A stretch of 64,000 bases of DNA from Desulfomonilia bacterium (GCA_036567785.1 DATCTV010000021.1:1-64000); one strand, 5' to 3'; shown: positions 27,400 to 35,731, numbered from the stretch's first letter. Program-made: numbers and translations. The notes: generated by a model from the sequence alone, not told the origin.

Positions 27400-28635
27400 A
27401 TGGCACTGGTAGTACAGAAGTATGGCGGAACATCGGTCGGCAGCATTGAAAAGATAAAGAATGTGGCCTCAAAGGTTGCAAAGTCTTATCGTGAAGGAAA
27501 CAGCGTAGCAGTTGTTGTTTCGGCCATGTCGGGGCAGACGGACAAACTCATTAACTTGGCCAGGGAGCTTTCACCCAGGCCTGATCCGAGAGAACTTGAT
27601 GTCATTGTCTCGACAGGCGAACAGGTAAGCATAGCCCTGCTGGCCATGGCGCTCAAGGATATAGGAGTGCCTGCACGTTCGGTGCTGGGTTTTCAGATAC
27701 CCATCATCACGGACAATGCCTATACGAAGGCAAGGATCGAATCCATAACGGACAAGTATTTCAGGAAGATTTTCGATGCTGGCGAAGTGGCGGTAGTGGC
27801 CGGGTTCCAGGGAATAACGGATGAAGGAGATATAACGACACTTGGCCGTGGAGGATCGGACACCTCTGCGGTTGCCTTGGCTGCCGCACTGAAGGCGGAT
27901 ATCTGCGAAATATATACAGATGTGGACGGTGTTTATACGAGCGATCCCAATATATGTGAAAAAGCGAGAAGGCTGGATAGGGTATCCTATGACGAAATGC
28001 TTGAGATGGCATCTTTAGGTGCGAAAGTCCTGCAGACCAGGTCTGTTGAATTTGCCAAAAAATATAACGTACCTGTAGTTGTAAAAAGTACCTTCACAAA
28101 CGAAGGCGGCACACTTGTAACCAAGGAGGACAGCGAAATGGAAAGGGAAGTAGTATCGGGAATAACCTATGACAGAAACGAAGCCAAAATATCTCTTCTT
28201 GCAATTCCGGACAGGCCTGGTGTTGCTGCCGAGATATTTACGGCCCTTGCTGAGAAGAATATCAATGTTGATATGATCATTCAGAACATCTCGGTTGACG
28301 GCAAGAGTGCGGACTTGAGTTTTACGGTGACCAAGAGTGATTTCCAGACCGCCATGGAAATAGTCAAGAATGAAAGCAAAAAACTAAAGGCAAAAGATAT
28401 CATAGGAGACACATCCATTGCCAAGATCTCGATCGTAGGGGTCGGGATGCGTTCTCATGCAGGTGTCGCCGCACGCATGTTCAATGCGCTCTCAAAGGTC
28501 GGTATAAATATACAGATGATATCCACATCAGAAATAAAGGTATCATGTGTTATTGATGAAAAATTCATCGAACTTGGTGTAAGGCAGCTTCACGAAGAAT
28601 TCTCTCTTGATAAACCGGGGGGAGTAGTTGAGTAA
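27400..28635 (+). CDS. lysC: Aspartate kinase
   Basis: This 411-aa enzyme phosphorylates aspartate, the first step to lysine, threonine and methionine. The N-terminal kinase domain opens with [11 protein letters not shown] and includes [19 protein letters not shown]. Two C-terminal ACT domains (about 265-400) bind effector amino acids and give feedback control. GAGGTAGG lies upstream of the ATG. The cimA start overlaps the 3' end, so carbon entry to two aspartate/pyruvate-derived families is co-expressed. Confidence 0.97.
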   Translation: MALVVQKYGGTSVGSIEKIKNVASKVAKSYREGNSVAVVVSAMSGQTDKLINLARELSPRPDPRELDVIVSTGEQVSIALLAMALKDIGVPARSVLGFQIPIITDNAYTKARIESITDKYFRKIFDAGEVAVVAGFQGITDEGDITTLGRGGSDTSAVALAAALKADICEIYTDVDGVYTSDPNICEKARRLDRVSYDEMLEMASLGAKVLQTRSVEFAKKYNVPVVVKSTFTNEGGTLVTKEDSEMEREVVSGITYDRNEAKISLLAIPDRPGVAAEIFTALAEKNINVDMIIQNISVDGKSADLSFTVTKSDFQTAMEIVKNESKKLKAKDIIGDTSIAKISIVGVGMRSHAGVAARMFNALSKVGINIQMISTSEIKVSCVIDEKFIELGVRQLHEEFSLDKPGGVVE

Positions 28636-30199
28636 GATCGAGATATACGATACGACATTGAGGGATGGCGCCCAGTCGGAAGACATTGCGTTTTCATTTG
28701 ACGATAAATGCGCTATCCTTCAAAAATTGGACCAGCTGGGTGTAGATTTTATCGAGGCAGGATGGCCCGGTGCGAATCCGAAAGACGAAAGACTTTTTAA
28801 GGCAGTAAAAAAACTTGGAATACGAAACGCCAGAGTCCTGGCATTTGGCAGCACCTGCAGGCCCGGCGGTATCCCAGAAAATGATTCGATACTCAACGCC
28901 CTTCTCAATTCACACCCTGACGGCGTGACCATTTTCGGTAAATCATGGGATTTTCATGTAAGGAAAGGCCTGAGGTGCTCATTGAAGGAGAATCTCAGGA
29001 TCATCAAAGAATCAATTGCTTATTTAAAGAGTAAGTGTCCCCTTGTATTTTTTGATGCGGAACATTTCTTTGACGGTTTTAAAGCAAACAGGGAGTTTTC
29101 GCTTGCAACGCTCAAGGCGGCAGTCGATGGCGGGGCGGACAGGATTGTGCTTTGCGATACCAATGGCGGATCTCTGCCTTTTTATGTTTCCGATGTGATT
29201 GGAGAAGTAAAAAAGCATATGACAGCCGGTATTGGAATTCATTGCCATAATGATGGAGACCTCGCAGTAGCCAACTCGATAGCAGCCATAAATGCAGGCG
29301 CGTCACAGGTACATGGCACTATCAACGGCATTGGTGAAAGGTGTGGAAATGCAAATCTCTGCTCGCTTATACCCGCACTTTCTCTCAAAATGGGATATGA
29401 AACAATTCCGGGGGAAAACCTTGTACTGATAACGGAAGTATCACGCTTCTTTGAAGATATTGCCAACCTTTCCCACAACAAACATCAGCCTTATGTGGGG
29501 AAATCAGCATTTGCCCACAAGGGCGGAATGCATGTGAGCGCGATACTTAATGAACCGGAAAGTTATGAGCACATCGATCCTCTTTCTATCGGGAATCAGA
29601 GGAAGGTTCTTGTATCGGAGCTCTCCGGAAAAAGCAATATTCTGTTTAAGGCCAGGGAGTTTAATCTTGATTTGTCCAGCGACAAGACCGCTGCACAGGA
29701 GATAGTGAAAATAATCAAAGACCTCGAGGATTCCGGATTCCAGTTTGAAGGTGCGGATGCATCGCTTGAACTGCTTATGAAAAGGGCTATGGGAATGCAT
29801 ACGAGATACTTCAAGCTCAAAGGGTTCAGGGTGATAACCGACAAGCGCATGGAAGGAACCGAGCCGCTGTCCGAGGCTACAATAATGATTGATGTCGATG
29901 GCAATATTGAACATACGGCTGCATTGGGTAACGGTCCGGTCAACGCCCTCGACAATGCGCTGAGAAAGGCGCTCAAGAACTTCTACCCGAAGATAAAGGA
30001 AGTGAAACTCCTCGATTACAAGGTCAGGGTCGTCTCTTCCAAGCAGGGTACGGAGTCCGTAGTACGAGTGCTTATTGAATCCGGTGATAAAAGCGGCAAC
30101 TGGAATACTGTTGGAGTGTCAAGCAATATCATTGAGGCGTCATGGATGGCCCTGGTGGACAGCATGGATTATAAGCTGTTCAAGGATATGAAAAGCTGA
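28628..30199 (+). CDS. cimA: (R)-citramalate synthase
   Basis: This 523-aa enzyme joins pyruvate and acetyl-CoA to make citramalate, a threonine-independent entry to isoleucine. The HMGL-like TIM barrel opens with YDTTLRDGAQ and has the metal-binding GIHCHNDGDLAV. The C-terminal LeuA-type regulatory domain spans about 400-515. Length and the long C-terminus fit CimA better than 2-isopropylmalate synthase or homocitrate synthase. Translation starts at TTG 28628, overlapping lysC by 8 bp, with GGGGGGAG ahead. Confidence 0.92.
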   Translation: MSKIEIYDTTLRDGAQSEDIAFSFDDKCAILQKLDQLGVDFIEAGWPGANPKDERLFKAVKKLGIRNARVLAFGSTCRPGGIPENDSILNALLNSHPDGVTIFGKSWDFHVRKGLRCSLKENLRIIKESIAYLKSKCPLVFFDAEHFFDGFKANREFSLATLKAAVDGGADRIVLCDTNGGSLPFYVSDVIGEVKKHMTAGIGIHCHNDGDLAVANSIAAINAGASQVHGTINGIGERCGNANLCSLIPALSLKMGYETIPGENLVLITEVSRFFEDIANLSHNKHQPYVGKSAFAHKGGMHVSAILNEPESYEHIDPLSIGNQRKVLVSELSGKSNILFKAREFNLDLSSDKTAAQEIVKIIKDLEDSGFQFEGADASLELLMKRAMGMHTRYFKLKGFRVITDKRMEGTEPLSEATIMIDVDGNIEHTAALGNGPVNALDNALRKALKNFYPKIKEVKLLDYKVRVVSSKQGTESVVRVLIESGDKSGNWNTVGVSSNIIEASWMALVDSMDYKLFKDMKS

Positions 30200-30286
30200 T
30201 TTGCCAAAACTAAAGTCTAATCATTCCTGAGTTTTGTCCGATATGTTTGTTAAAAGAACTGGATAAAAAGGGGGGTTGCTAAGAAA

Positions 30287-30574
30287 ATGATGCAGACTGA
30301 AAGGCCGAAAGTTGAGTTCCAGGGTATGCGCAAATGGCTCAAGAAGGGGGAATACATCATTTCCACTATATCGGAGGATGGAACGATCTGGACATTTACA
30401 ACCGTCAGCATCCCGATATTCGATTTCAGGACAACAAAGATATTCCAGGCTCAGGAATCTGGCATGGCTGAAATAACAGGTGTGGAGCGAGGGGAAGAAT
30501 TCTTTTTCTCGATTCAGGGCATCAAGGTTTCCAAGGTGTATGATTTTTATATGCAGGACGATCACCCTGAATAA
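30287..30574 (+). CDS. Small conserved-looking protein of unknown function
   Basis: This 95-aa soluble protein is not recognised. It is rich in aromatic beta-strand residues (for example IWTFTTVSIPIFDF), has no signal peptide or membrane segment, and ends in an acidic tail. GGGGGG lies 12 or so bases before tandem ATG codons. It lies 87 bases after cimA and is followed by a clean terminator, so it may be the last gene of that operon. Confidence 0.65.
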   Translation: MMQTERPKVEFQGMRKWLKKGEYIISTISEDGTIWTFTTVSIPIFDFRTTKIFQAQESGMAEITGVERGEEFFFSIQGIKVSKVYDFYMQDDHPE

Positions 30575-30609
30575 AGCATCCGGGTTACGAACCGGTCAAA
30601 CATGGCAGT

Positions 30610-30631
30610 AAGGGGCTTGATGCCCCTTTTT
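30610..30631 (+). terminator. Terminator after the cimA operon
   Basis: AAGGGGC (30610-30616) pairs with GCCCCTT (30622-30628) and runs into TTTTT. It ends plus-strand transcription before the tRNA region. Confidence 0.85.
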
Positions 30632-30861
30632 CAATTTATAAGACTGATGACGATATTTGCTGAAACGGTTATAATCAATTCAATCATCACTAAAAATGGA
30701 AGACGGGATCTTTCCCTGGATTTCCTGATCATTATGGCCTCGTAAATAAAATAGCCCAGTAATATAAGCAGGCTGAAAACAAGAGAAAGGATATTAAGAT
30801 ACATCAGGGTGCTGTAGCTGAACCATACGCACAGAGGTATTAATATTATTATCCACCACAT
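30631..30861 (-). CDS. Possible small membrane protein
   Basis: This 76-aa frame would encode a protein of two or three hydrophobic segments separated by a basic loop (MIRKSRERSR). The strongly membrane-like composition supports it, but there is no ribosome binding site and no recognised family. It converges on the 95-aa gene across the terminator. It may be a chance frame in AT-rich DNA. Confidence 0.3.
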   Translation of the reverse strand: MWWIIILIPLCVWFSYSTLMYLNILSLVFSLLILLGYFIYEAIMIRKSRERSRLPFLVMIELIITVSANIVISLIN

Positions 30862-30938
30862 GATGGATATGAGGATAACACATAAAACAACTATGAGAAA
30901 GCAGGTATTTCCCCTATAAAATTGAGGGTATTTTAAAC

Positions 30939-30967
30939 TTGAAATTTTATATTAACCATGACATAGG
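30939..30967 (+). promoter_or_regulatory. Candidate promoter of the tRNA-Lys/tRNA-Glu unit
   Basis: TTGAAA (30939-30944) and CATAGG (30962-30967) are spaced 17 bp; the -10 match is poor (3 of 6). Transcription would start close to the first base of tRNA-Lys at 30979. Confidence 0.35.
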
Positions 30968-30978
30968 GAGTCTTCATC

Positions 30979-31051
30979 GAGCCAGTAGCTCAGTTGGTAG
31001 AGCACCTGACTTTTAATCCGGTGGTCGAGGGTTCGAATCCCTCCTGGCTCA
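30979..31051 (+). tRNA. tRNA-Lys (anticodon TTT)
   Basis: Acceptor GAGCCAG pairs with CTGGCTC, the D-stem is GCTC/GAGC, the anticodon loop is CTTTTAA and the T-arm is TTCGAAT. The discriminator is A and no CCA is encoded. The anticodon stem CCTGA/TCCGG has one T-C mismatch at its middle pair. tRNA-Glu follows after 12 bases, so the two are probably one transcript. Confidence 0.96.
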
Positions 31052-31063
31052 CTTGGACATTGT

Positions 31064-31141
31064 GTCCCTATCGTCTAGCCCGGCCTAGGACACCGGCCTT
31101 TCACGCCGGCAACAGGGGTTCGAATCCCCTTGGGGACGCCA
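31064..31141 (+). tRNA. tRNA-Glu (anticodon TTC), element target site
   Basis: Acceptor GTCCCTA pairs with TGGGGAC, the anticodon stem is CCGGC/GCCGG with loop CTTTCAC, the T-arm is TTCGAAT, the discriminator is G and CCA is encoded. The gene is complete. Its 3' half, from the anticodon stem through CCA plus one A, recurs exactly at 32649-32696, marking it as the attachment site of an integrated element. Confidence 0.97.
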
Positions 31142-31142
31142 A
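31095..31142 (+). repeat. Left attachment site (48-bp direct repeat, copy 1)
   Basis: This is the 3' part of tRNA-Glu, from the anticodon stem to one base past CCA. It is identical over 48 bp to 32649-32696, with a period of 1,554 bp. The flanking bases differ on both sides, so the repeat ends are defined. Confidence 0.95.
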
Positions 31143-31150
31143 GTAATAAC

Positions 31151-31183
31151 AATGGGTTAGATCAAAAGGTCTAACCCATTTAC
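31151..31183. terminator. Perfect hairpin just inside the element
   Basis: AATGGGTTAGA (31151-31161) pairs perfectly with TCTAACCCATT (31170-31180), followed by TTTACATTTT. It can end the tRNA-Glu transcript and, read on the other strand, the antitoxin transcript. It came with the element. Confidence 0.7.
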
Positions 31184-31312
31184 ATTTTAAGACATGCTGT
31201 CCCCACACTATTCTCCACTGCACTTCATGTCATGACTGATTTTGTCCAGGCGAAAGCGGGCCAGAATATCCCGCCTTGTCGGTCTGCAGAACCTATACCC
31301 TGAATGCTCGTG

Positions 31313-31615
31313 TCATGCGGCTTTATTTTTCGGTATTAATTCAATTTTCAACTTACATCCCACGGCTTCTGCATACTTTCTCAGTGTGGCTATGGACGGT
31401 GAATGTTTCTTGCTTCCACCGCCTGATTCTATCCTTGCTACAGCCGGGGCTTTAGTCCCCATGCGTTCTGCAACATCCGCTTGAGTAAGCCCTGCTTTAG
31501 TTCGTGCTTTAAGGCACTCATCAAGAAATATGAATTCCTCTTCAAGCGCTGCATATTCGGCCTTAACAGCCGGATTGCTCAACATCTTTTTAACAAATTT
31601 ATCATGAGTTAGCAT
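31313..31615 (-). CDS. HigA-like XRE antitoxin
   Basis: This 100-aa protein has a helix-turn-helix of the XRE type in its second half (about 40-65, TKAGLTQADVAERMGTKAPA). It should neutralise the toxin encoded just upstream and repress their shared promoter. The ATG overlaps the toxin gene by 14 bp, with GGAGGTG about 8 bases ahead inside the toxin gene. Toxin-first order is typical of HigBA modules. The gene appears intact. Confidence 0.88.
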   Translation of the reverse strand: MLTHDKFVKKMLSNPAVKAEYAALEEEFIFLDECLKARTKAGLTQADVAERMGTKAPAVARIESGGGSKKHSPSIATLRKYAEAVGCKLKIELIPKNKAA

Positions 31616-31937
31616 TCTGCTTCACCTCCATCATGCGGCGTTTTGCTGTCTCCAGTTCTTTCTTGGGAATTTTATCCGTTTTCTTTATAAAACAATGAAG
31701 CATGACAATCTTGTTTCCAATGACCGTACAATAAAGAACACGTGCAATCCCCTCTTTGCCTTTTAGCCTTAGCTCAAATAGACCATCTTCCAGTGCTTTT
31801 GTATGTGGCTCTTTCAGGTTCGCGCCATACACGAGCATCCTTTCGGATAGATGAATATAGCGAGCCTGAAGGCTTGCAGGAAGGGAATAAATATCTTCCT
31901 GTACCTTCCCGCTATAATATTCTATCGTCCAAGACAT
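31602..31937 (-). CDS. HigB/RelE-superfamily toxin (Gp49-like)
   Basis: This protein of about 111 aa belongs to the phage-derived Gp49-like/HigB group of RelE-fold toxins, which cut mRNA on the ribosome. The C-terminal half carries the family pattern FELRLKGKEGIARVLYC, then HCFIKKTDKIPKKELETA. The frame is open from a TTG at 31973, but the ATG at 31937 starts SWTIEYYS, the usual family start; neither has a clear ribosome binding site. The antitoxin follows with a 14-bp overlap. Activity is inferred from family and pairing. Confidence 0.85.
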   Translation of the reverse strand: MSWTIEYYSGKVQEDIYSLPASLQARYIHLSERMLVYGANLKEPHTKALEDGLFELRLKGKEGIARVLYCTVIGNKIVMLHCFIKKTDKIPKKELETAKRRMMEVKQNANS

Positions 31938-32015
31938 AGGAAGGTTATTAACATATTTGTTAAGATTTGACAAGAAAGTTAAATTTTTGTGGCTGTCTTT
32001 TTTGGAGGTTCTTCT

Positions 32016-32615
32016 TCATGCGCTCTTTGATGAGAATGCCTTGTCTATAATTTCCCCCACTATACCTGAAGCCTTCTTTAACGCCTCATCTCGCAGATGT
32101 GCATAACGCTGTGTCATTCTGAAATCCTTATGCGTCATAAGCTTCTGAAGGGTATAAACATCCACTTGTTCCGATGAAGCAAGCATTGAAGCATAGGCAT
32201 GCCTTAAACCATGCATGGGCCTAAGGTTCTTCGGCACGCCCGCCCCTGGGGCTTTAATCTTTATGAAGCCTGTGTTGAAATTTACATCATCACATTGCAA
32301 CTTAAGAAGTTCGCCGCGCCTCATGCCTGTGTTCAATGCCATGAGCATCATGTTTGCTACAATCCTGTTCGAGTCTGCTTCTATCGCTATTAATAGCCTT
32401 CTCAATTCATCAGGTGAAAGGTCTTCTGTAACAACATTATCAACACGGGGCTTCTGTACGGAAAGACCAAGGCCCACACACAGGCCTTTCTTACTGGTTA
32501 TCCTTCTTATCAGGTTAAGCACATGCCTGACCTTTTGTGGTTTGTGAGTCCTCCATAATTTAATGCGAAACCGGTCAATGTCAGCATTTAGCCTTTCTAT
32601 GGGGAGGTGAGGTAT
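32016..32615 (-). pseudogene. Decayed tyrosine site-specific recombinase (integrase)
   Basis: The readable frame runs from 32615 (just after an in-frame TAA) to the stop at 32016. The first part (PIERLNADIDRFRIK) matches the core-binding domain, but most of the N-terminus is missing. The catalytic domain keeps the first Arg (NTGMRRGEL), HGLRH, the second His (MTHKDF) and the Tyr (QRYAHL). Between IKIKAPGAG and VPKNLRPMHG, 50 or so residues normally present in this family, including the beta-hairpin Lys, are absent without loss of frame. A 168-aa frame from GTG 32522 exists but should be inactive. It is the presumed integrase of the element. Confidence 0.88.
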
Positions 32616-32648
32616 TTATAGGTAAATGTGAAAAAGGATGTTATAGTT

Positions 32649-32696
32649 GGCCTTTCACGCCGGCAACAGGGGTTCGAATCCCCTTGGGGACGCCAA
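32649..32696 (+). repeat. Right attachment site (48-bp direct repeat, copy 2)
   Basis: This is an exact copy of 31095-31142. It is not a complete tRNA: the acceptor 5' strand, D-arm and 5' side of the anticodon stem are missing. It marks the right end of the element and the original downstream edge of tRNA-Glu. Confidence 0.95.
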
Positions 32697-32706
32697 AACG
32701 ATATAG

Positions 32707-32735
32707 AGGGTCAGGTGAGCAGCCGACCCTTTTTT
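32707..32735 (+). terminator. Terminator, probably the original tRNA-Glu terminator
   Basis: AGGGTC (32707-32712) pairs with GACCCT (32725-32730) and is followed by TTTTTT. It starts 11 bases after the right repeat, where a terminator for the uninterrupted tRNA operon would be expected. The element now separates the two. Confidence 0.82.
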
Positions 32736-32782
32736 CTTATTCGGTCTTGCAATGTTTTCACAAAAGTACTTATGCTTTTGGA

Positions 32783-33919
32783 ATGAATACTAATCTTGGC
32801 AGGACTGCTTATTTCGATAATATCAGAATAGCCCTCATAATCCTTGTCCTTATGCATCATGTCGGCCAGGCGTACGGGCCCACCGGAGGATGGTGGGCAT
32901 ACCAGGAGCCTGAACGGACTAGGATACTGAACATATTTTTCGCAGTAAACCGCTCTTTCTTCATGAGCCTTTTTTTCTTTATTTCGGGATATTTCATGCC
33001 CGGTGCCTATGACAGGAAAGGCCCTGCTAAATTCCTCGCGGACAGGTTCAAACGTCTTGGCATACCACTTCTTGTCTTTTGCCTGGCGATAATTCCCGTA
33101 TTACACTACTGCTATTTCCTCAACTTCAGGCATTACGGCTATATCGGGTTTTTCGAGTATTACAGAAATTTCTGGTTGGGTCTCGGTGTAAAACCTGCGG
33201 ACTGGTCTGGTCCCGCATGGCCCGAGTTCAATTTTGCCCAGCTCTGGTTCATTGAACACCTCCTTATATTTACGTGCGTGTATACACTCTGGCGTATGAT
33301 AAGAAACAGTTCGCCAGGCCGCAAGATGGATGCGCCAATTCCCAAAACATGGCAGATAGTTACATTCTCGCTTATAGTCATGGCCGTATGCGCCGTTGTC
33401 AGGATCCCCTACCCCATAGATAAATGGATTGGCTTCCTGGGATTCATTCAGGTGGCCTTTGCCGATGTCCCGCGCGACCTCGGCTGGTTCATCATTGGCG
33501 TGCTGGCATACAGGAACAACTGGATAGAACGTTTTCCGGCAAGGTCCGGTTTTGCATGGCTTTGCGTGGGCATTGGCCTTTCCATTCTCTACAGCGTAAC
33601 GGCATGGTTCAAGGTGTTTCCCTATCCGTTATTCGTATTGTGGGAGACTTTCCTATGCACAGGTTTCTGCATAGGGTTTATGGTCCTTTTCAGGGAAAAA
33701 ATTAACGGTTCGAACAGGCTTAGTGTTGAAATGGGGCTGTGCACATACGGGGTCTATCTTTTCCATGTACCTGTTCTGGTAATCTTCCAGTACATGTTTG
33801 CCGGTGTGCATGCCGGGCCGCTTGTCAAATTCGCCGGCGTATCCGTTATAGCAACAGTTGTAACGTTTGCTTTCACGGCAGTCCTGAGGCGGCTGCCGCT
33901 TGCAAGAGAGATATTGTAA
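32783..33919 (+). CDS. Acyltransferase 3 family membrane protein
   Basis: This 379-aa protein has about ten membrane helices and belongs to the acyltransferase-3/OafA group, which moves acyl groups onto sugars or other cell-surface molecules. The N-terminal helix has YFDNIRIALIILVLMHHVG, with the conserved His near its end. The frame is open upstream to 32684, but that part runs through the attachment repeat and the terminator, so the ATG at 32783 is taken. GGA directly precedes it, a weak site. It converges on the metallo-hydrolase gene with only 4 bases between. Confidence 0.88.
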   Translation: MNTNLGRTAYFDNIRIALIILVLMHHVGQAYGPTGGWWAYQEPERTRILNIFFAVNRSFFMSLFFFISGYFMPGAYDRKGPAKFLADRFKRLGIPLLVFCLAIIPVLHYCYFLNFRHYGYIGFFEYYRNFWLGLGVKPADWSGPAWPEFNFAQLWFIEHLLIFTCVYTLWRMIRNSSPGRKMDAPIPKTWQIVTFSLIVMAVCAVVRIPYPIDKWIGFLGFIQVAFADVPRDLGWFIIGVLAYRNNWIERFPARSGFAWLCVGIGLSILYSVTAWFKVFPYPLFVLWETFLCTGFCIGFMVLFREKINGSNRLSVEMGLCTYGVYLFHVPVLVIFQYMFAGVHAGPLVKFAGVSVIATVVTFAFTAVLRRLPLAREIL

Positions 33920-33923
33920 ACTC

Positions 33924-35537
33924 TTATCCTGCCAGGATAGCCTCCATGTCTTCGCGGATAGCCTTGAGTCTGTCTATATCTTCGGGTGTTATGCGGCCTG
34001 ATGCCTCGCCCTCGACAATGGCTGCCTTCAGTCTTGAAAGTTCTGTTTCCACACTGCTTATAGCCTTCATCATTACAGGTGTTATATCGGCGGGCTCAGA
34101 GGACGGAACAGCCGTAATTTTACCTGCCCGTTCTCCTGCTGCAAGAATCAGCTTTTCCCTCCAGGCAGGCACCTGTGCATCGAGCCCCAGTTCATCTCTG
34201 ATAAGCCTTGCCAGCGTATCACTGGCAACAGGTTCACCGTGAACGACAAAGACCTGCGGTGCCGAAGACTTGAAATGTCCCACCCACTCCATGAGGCCCT
34301 TCTGGTCGGCATGGCTTGAAAAGCCGTTGATGCTGAAGATGCGCGCCCTGACAGAGATGTTTTCCCTCAAAACCCTTACCGAACGCCTGCCTTCGACAAG
34401 CATCCTGCCGGTTGAGCCCTGTGCCTGGAAGCCCACAATTACTATGCTGGCGCCGGGCCTCCATAGATTGTGCTTCAGGTGATGCTTTATGCGGCCTGCC
34501 GTGCACATGCCGTTTCCGGCAATCACTATGGCCGGGCCCTTCATTGTGTTGATCGCCATGGATTCCTTCATGTCATTGGTGAACTTAAGATTAGGCAGGT
34601 CAAGGGGGTCAATACCGCTATTGACTATGGCGAGTGCTTCTTCGTCGTATTCTTTTTTGTATTTTCTGAAAATATTGGTTGCTTTTATGGCCAGAGGGCT
34701 GTCAAGGAATACGGGGATGTCCGGTAGCTTACCGGAGCGGTTTAACTCTGATAAAATATATAAAATCTCCTGTGTCCGCTCAACCGCAAATGCCGGGATG
34801 AGTACTTTTTCACCGTTGCCGTATGCATATCTGACGGCATCCAGCAGTTCATCCTTGCTTGCGTCAATTGAACGGTGAAGCCGGTTTCCGTAAGTGGATT
34901 CGACAAAGAGAAAGTCGGCTTTATAAAGCTCCTGCGGTTCGCGCATGATGAGCTGATTTCTCTGTCCGATATCGCCTGAAAATACGATCTTTAACTCTCT
35001 GCCGTCATCTTTTATCCACATTTCTATAATGCACGATCCCAGGATATGGCCAGCATTCCTGAACCTGAACCTTATGGAATCATCAAGATTGGTAATTATC
35101 TCTCTCTGAACAGGTTCGAAATATTTAAAGCAGTTTTCCGCGTTTTCGATCGTATAAAGAGGTTCGACTGTCTTTCTGCCTTTGCGGTTGTTCTTCCTGT
35201 TCTGCCATTCGGTATCCGTTTCCTGTACATGGGCTGAATCCAGCAGCATTACCTGACAAAGATCTATTGTTGCAGGCGTTGCCATAATACGGCCCCTGAA
35301 GCCGTCTTTAACAAGTTTGGGTATCCGGCCGCTGTGGTCTATATGGGCATGCGTAAGGATGAGGGCGTCAATTTCACTCGGGTCGAAATCCCAGGACAGC
35401 CAGTTTCTAAACTCCATATCCACACCGCCCTGGAACATCCCGCAGTCAACAATATATTTTCTGCCGGCACCGGTCTCTATCAGGTAATTTGATCCTGTTA
35501 CGGTTCCTGCCGCTCCGAGACATGTGACCTTGACCAT
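33924..35537 (-). CDS. MBL-fold beta-CASP metallo-hydrolase (RNA exonuclease-like)
   Basis: This 537-aa protein is a metallo-beta-lactamase fold enzyme with a beta-CASP insert, like RNase J and CPSF-73 homologues. The zinc site THAHIDHSG contains His63, His65, Asp67 and His68; further ligands are in RNAGHILGSC and FSSHADQKG. Most bacterial relatives are about 460 aa. Here a C-terminal extension of about 70 residues, predicted helical and acidic, follows the catalytic part. The ribosome binding site is a run of nine G. The activity is probably RNA or nucleic-acid processing, but substrates for this subgroup are poorly known. Confidence 0.88.
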   Translation of the reverse strand: MVKVTCLGAAGTVTGSNYLIETGAGRKYIVDCGMFQGGVDMEFRNWLSWDFDPSEIDALILTHAHIDHSGRIPKLVKDGFRGRIMATPATIDLCQVMLLDSAHVQETDTEWQNRKNNRKGRKTVEPLYTIENAENCFKYFEPVQREIITNLDDSIRFRFRNAGHILGSCIIEMWIKDDGRELKIVFSGDIGQRNQLIMREPQELYKADFLFVESTYGNRLHRSIDASKDELLDAVRYAYGNGEKVLIPAFAVERTQEILYILSELNRSGKLPDIPVFLDSPLAIKATNIFRKYKKEYDEEALAIVNSGIDPLDLPNLKFTNDMKESMAINTMKGPAIVIAGNGMCTAGRIKHHLKHNLWRPGASIVIVGFQAQGSTGRMLVEGRRSVRVLRENISVRARIFSINGFSSHADQKGLMEWVGHFKSSAPQVFVVHGEPVASDTLARLIRDELGLDAQVPAWREKLILAAGERAGKITAVPSSEPADITPVMMKAISSVETELSRLKAAIVEGEASGRITPEDIDRLKAIREDMEAILAG

Positions 35538-35543
35538 TCAATT

Positions 35544-35552
35544 CCCCCCCCC
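35544..35552 (-). promoter_or_regulatory. Nine-G tract serving as ribosome binding site
   Basis: The minus strand has nine consecutive G bases ending 6 bases before the ATG of the metallo-hydrolase gene. It can serve as a Shine-Dalgarno site, and its length could slip during replication and tune translation. Confidence 0.5.
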
Positions 35553-35731
35553 TCTCGAAAGATACCTTATATGGCCACTTATCGGCATAATAGTTTGATT
35601 TCTGAGATTAAAATAATTTTTTAAATGGCACTTGCCTGCTAGTTATAGTATTTTATTATAGTCATTATAGTATTATGTTAATGAATCATTTAGTAATATA
35701 TTCAACAGTTGCAATATTTTTGGAGGAAAAA

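Larger units (their letters stand above)
31143..32696. mobile_element. Relic tRNA-Glu integrative element, 1,554 bp
   Basis: The interval is bounded by two perfect 48-bp copies of the tRNA-Glu 3' end, the usual outcome of site-specific integration by a tyrosine recombinase. It contains a hairpin, a HigA-type antitoxin gene, a HigB-type toxin gene and an integrase relic on the minus strand, with the integrase next to the right repeat. The integrase is truncated and internally deleted, so the element cannot move itself. The tRNA remains whole because the incoming copy restored its 3' end. The toxin-antitoxin pair may be why the remainder is kept. Confidence 0.9.

Noticed and set aside
32684-32782. 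Upstream 33 codons of the acyltransferase frame
   Set aside because: They cross the attachment repeat and a terminator; the conserved protein begins at 32783.
35643-35671. Three TTATAGT units upstream of the CocE-like gene
   Set aside because: Irregular spacing (13 and 9 bases) in very AT-rich DNA; not convincing as iterons or operators.
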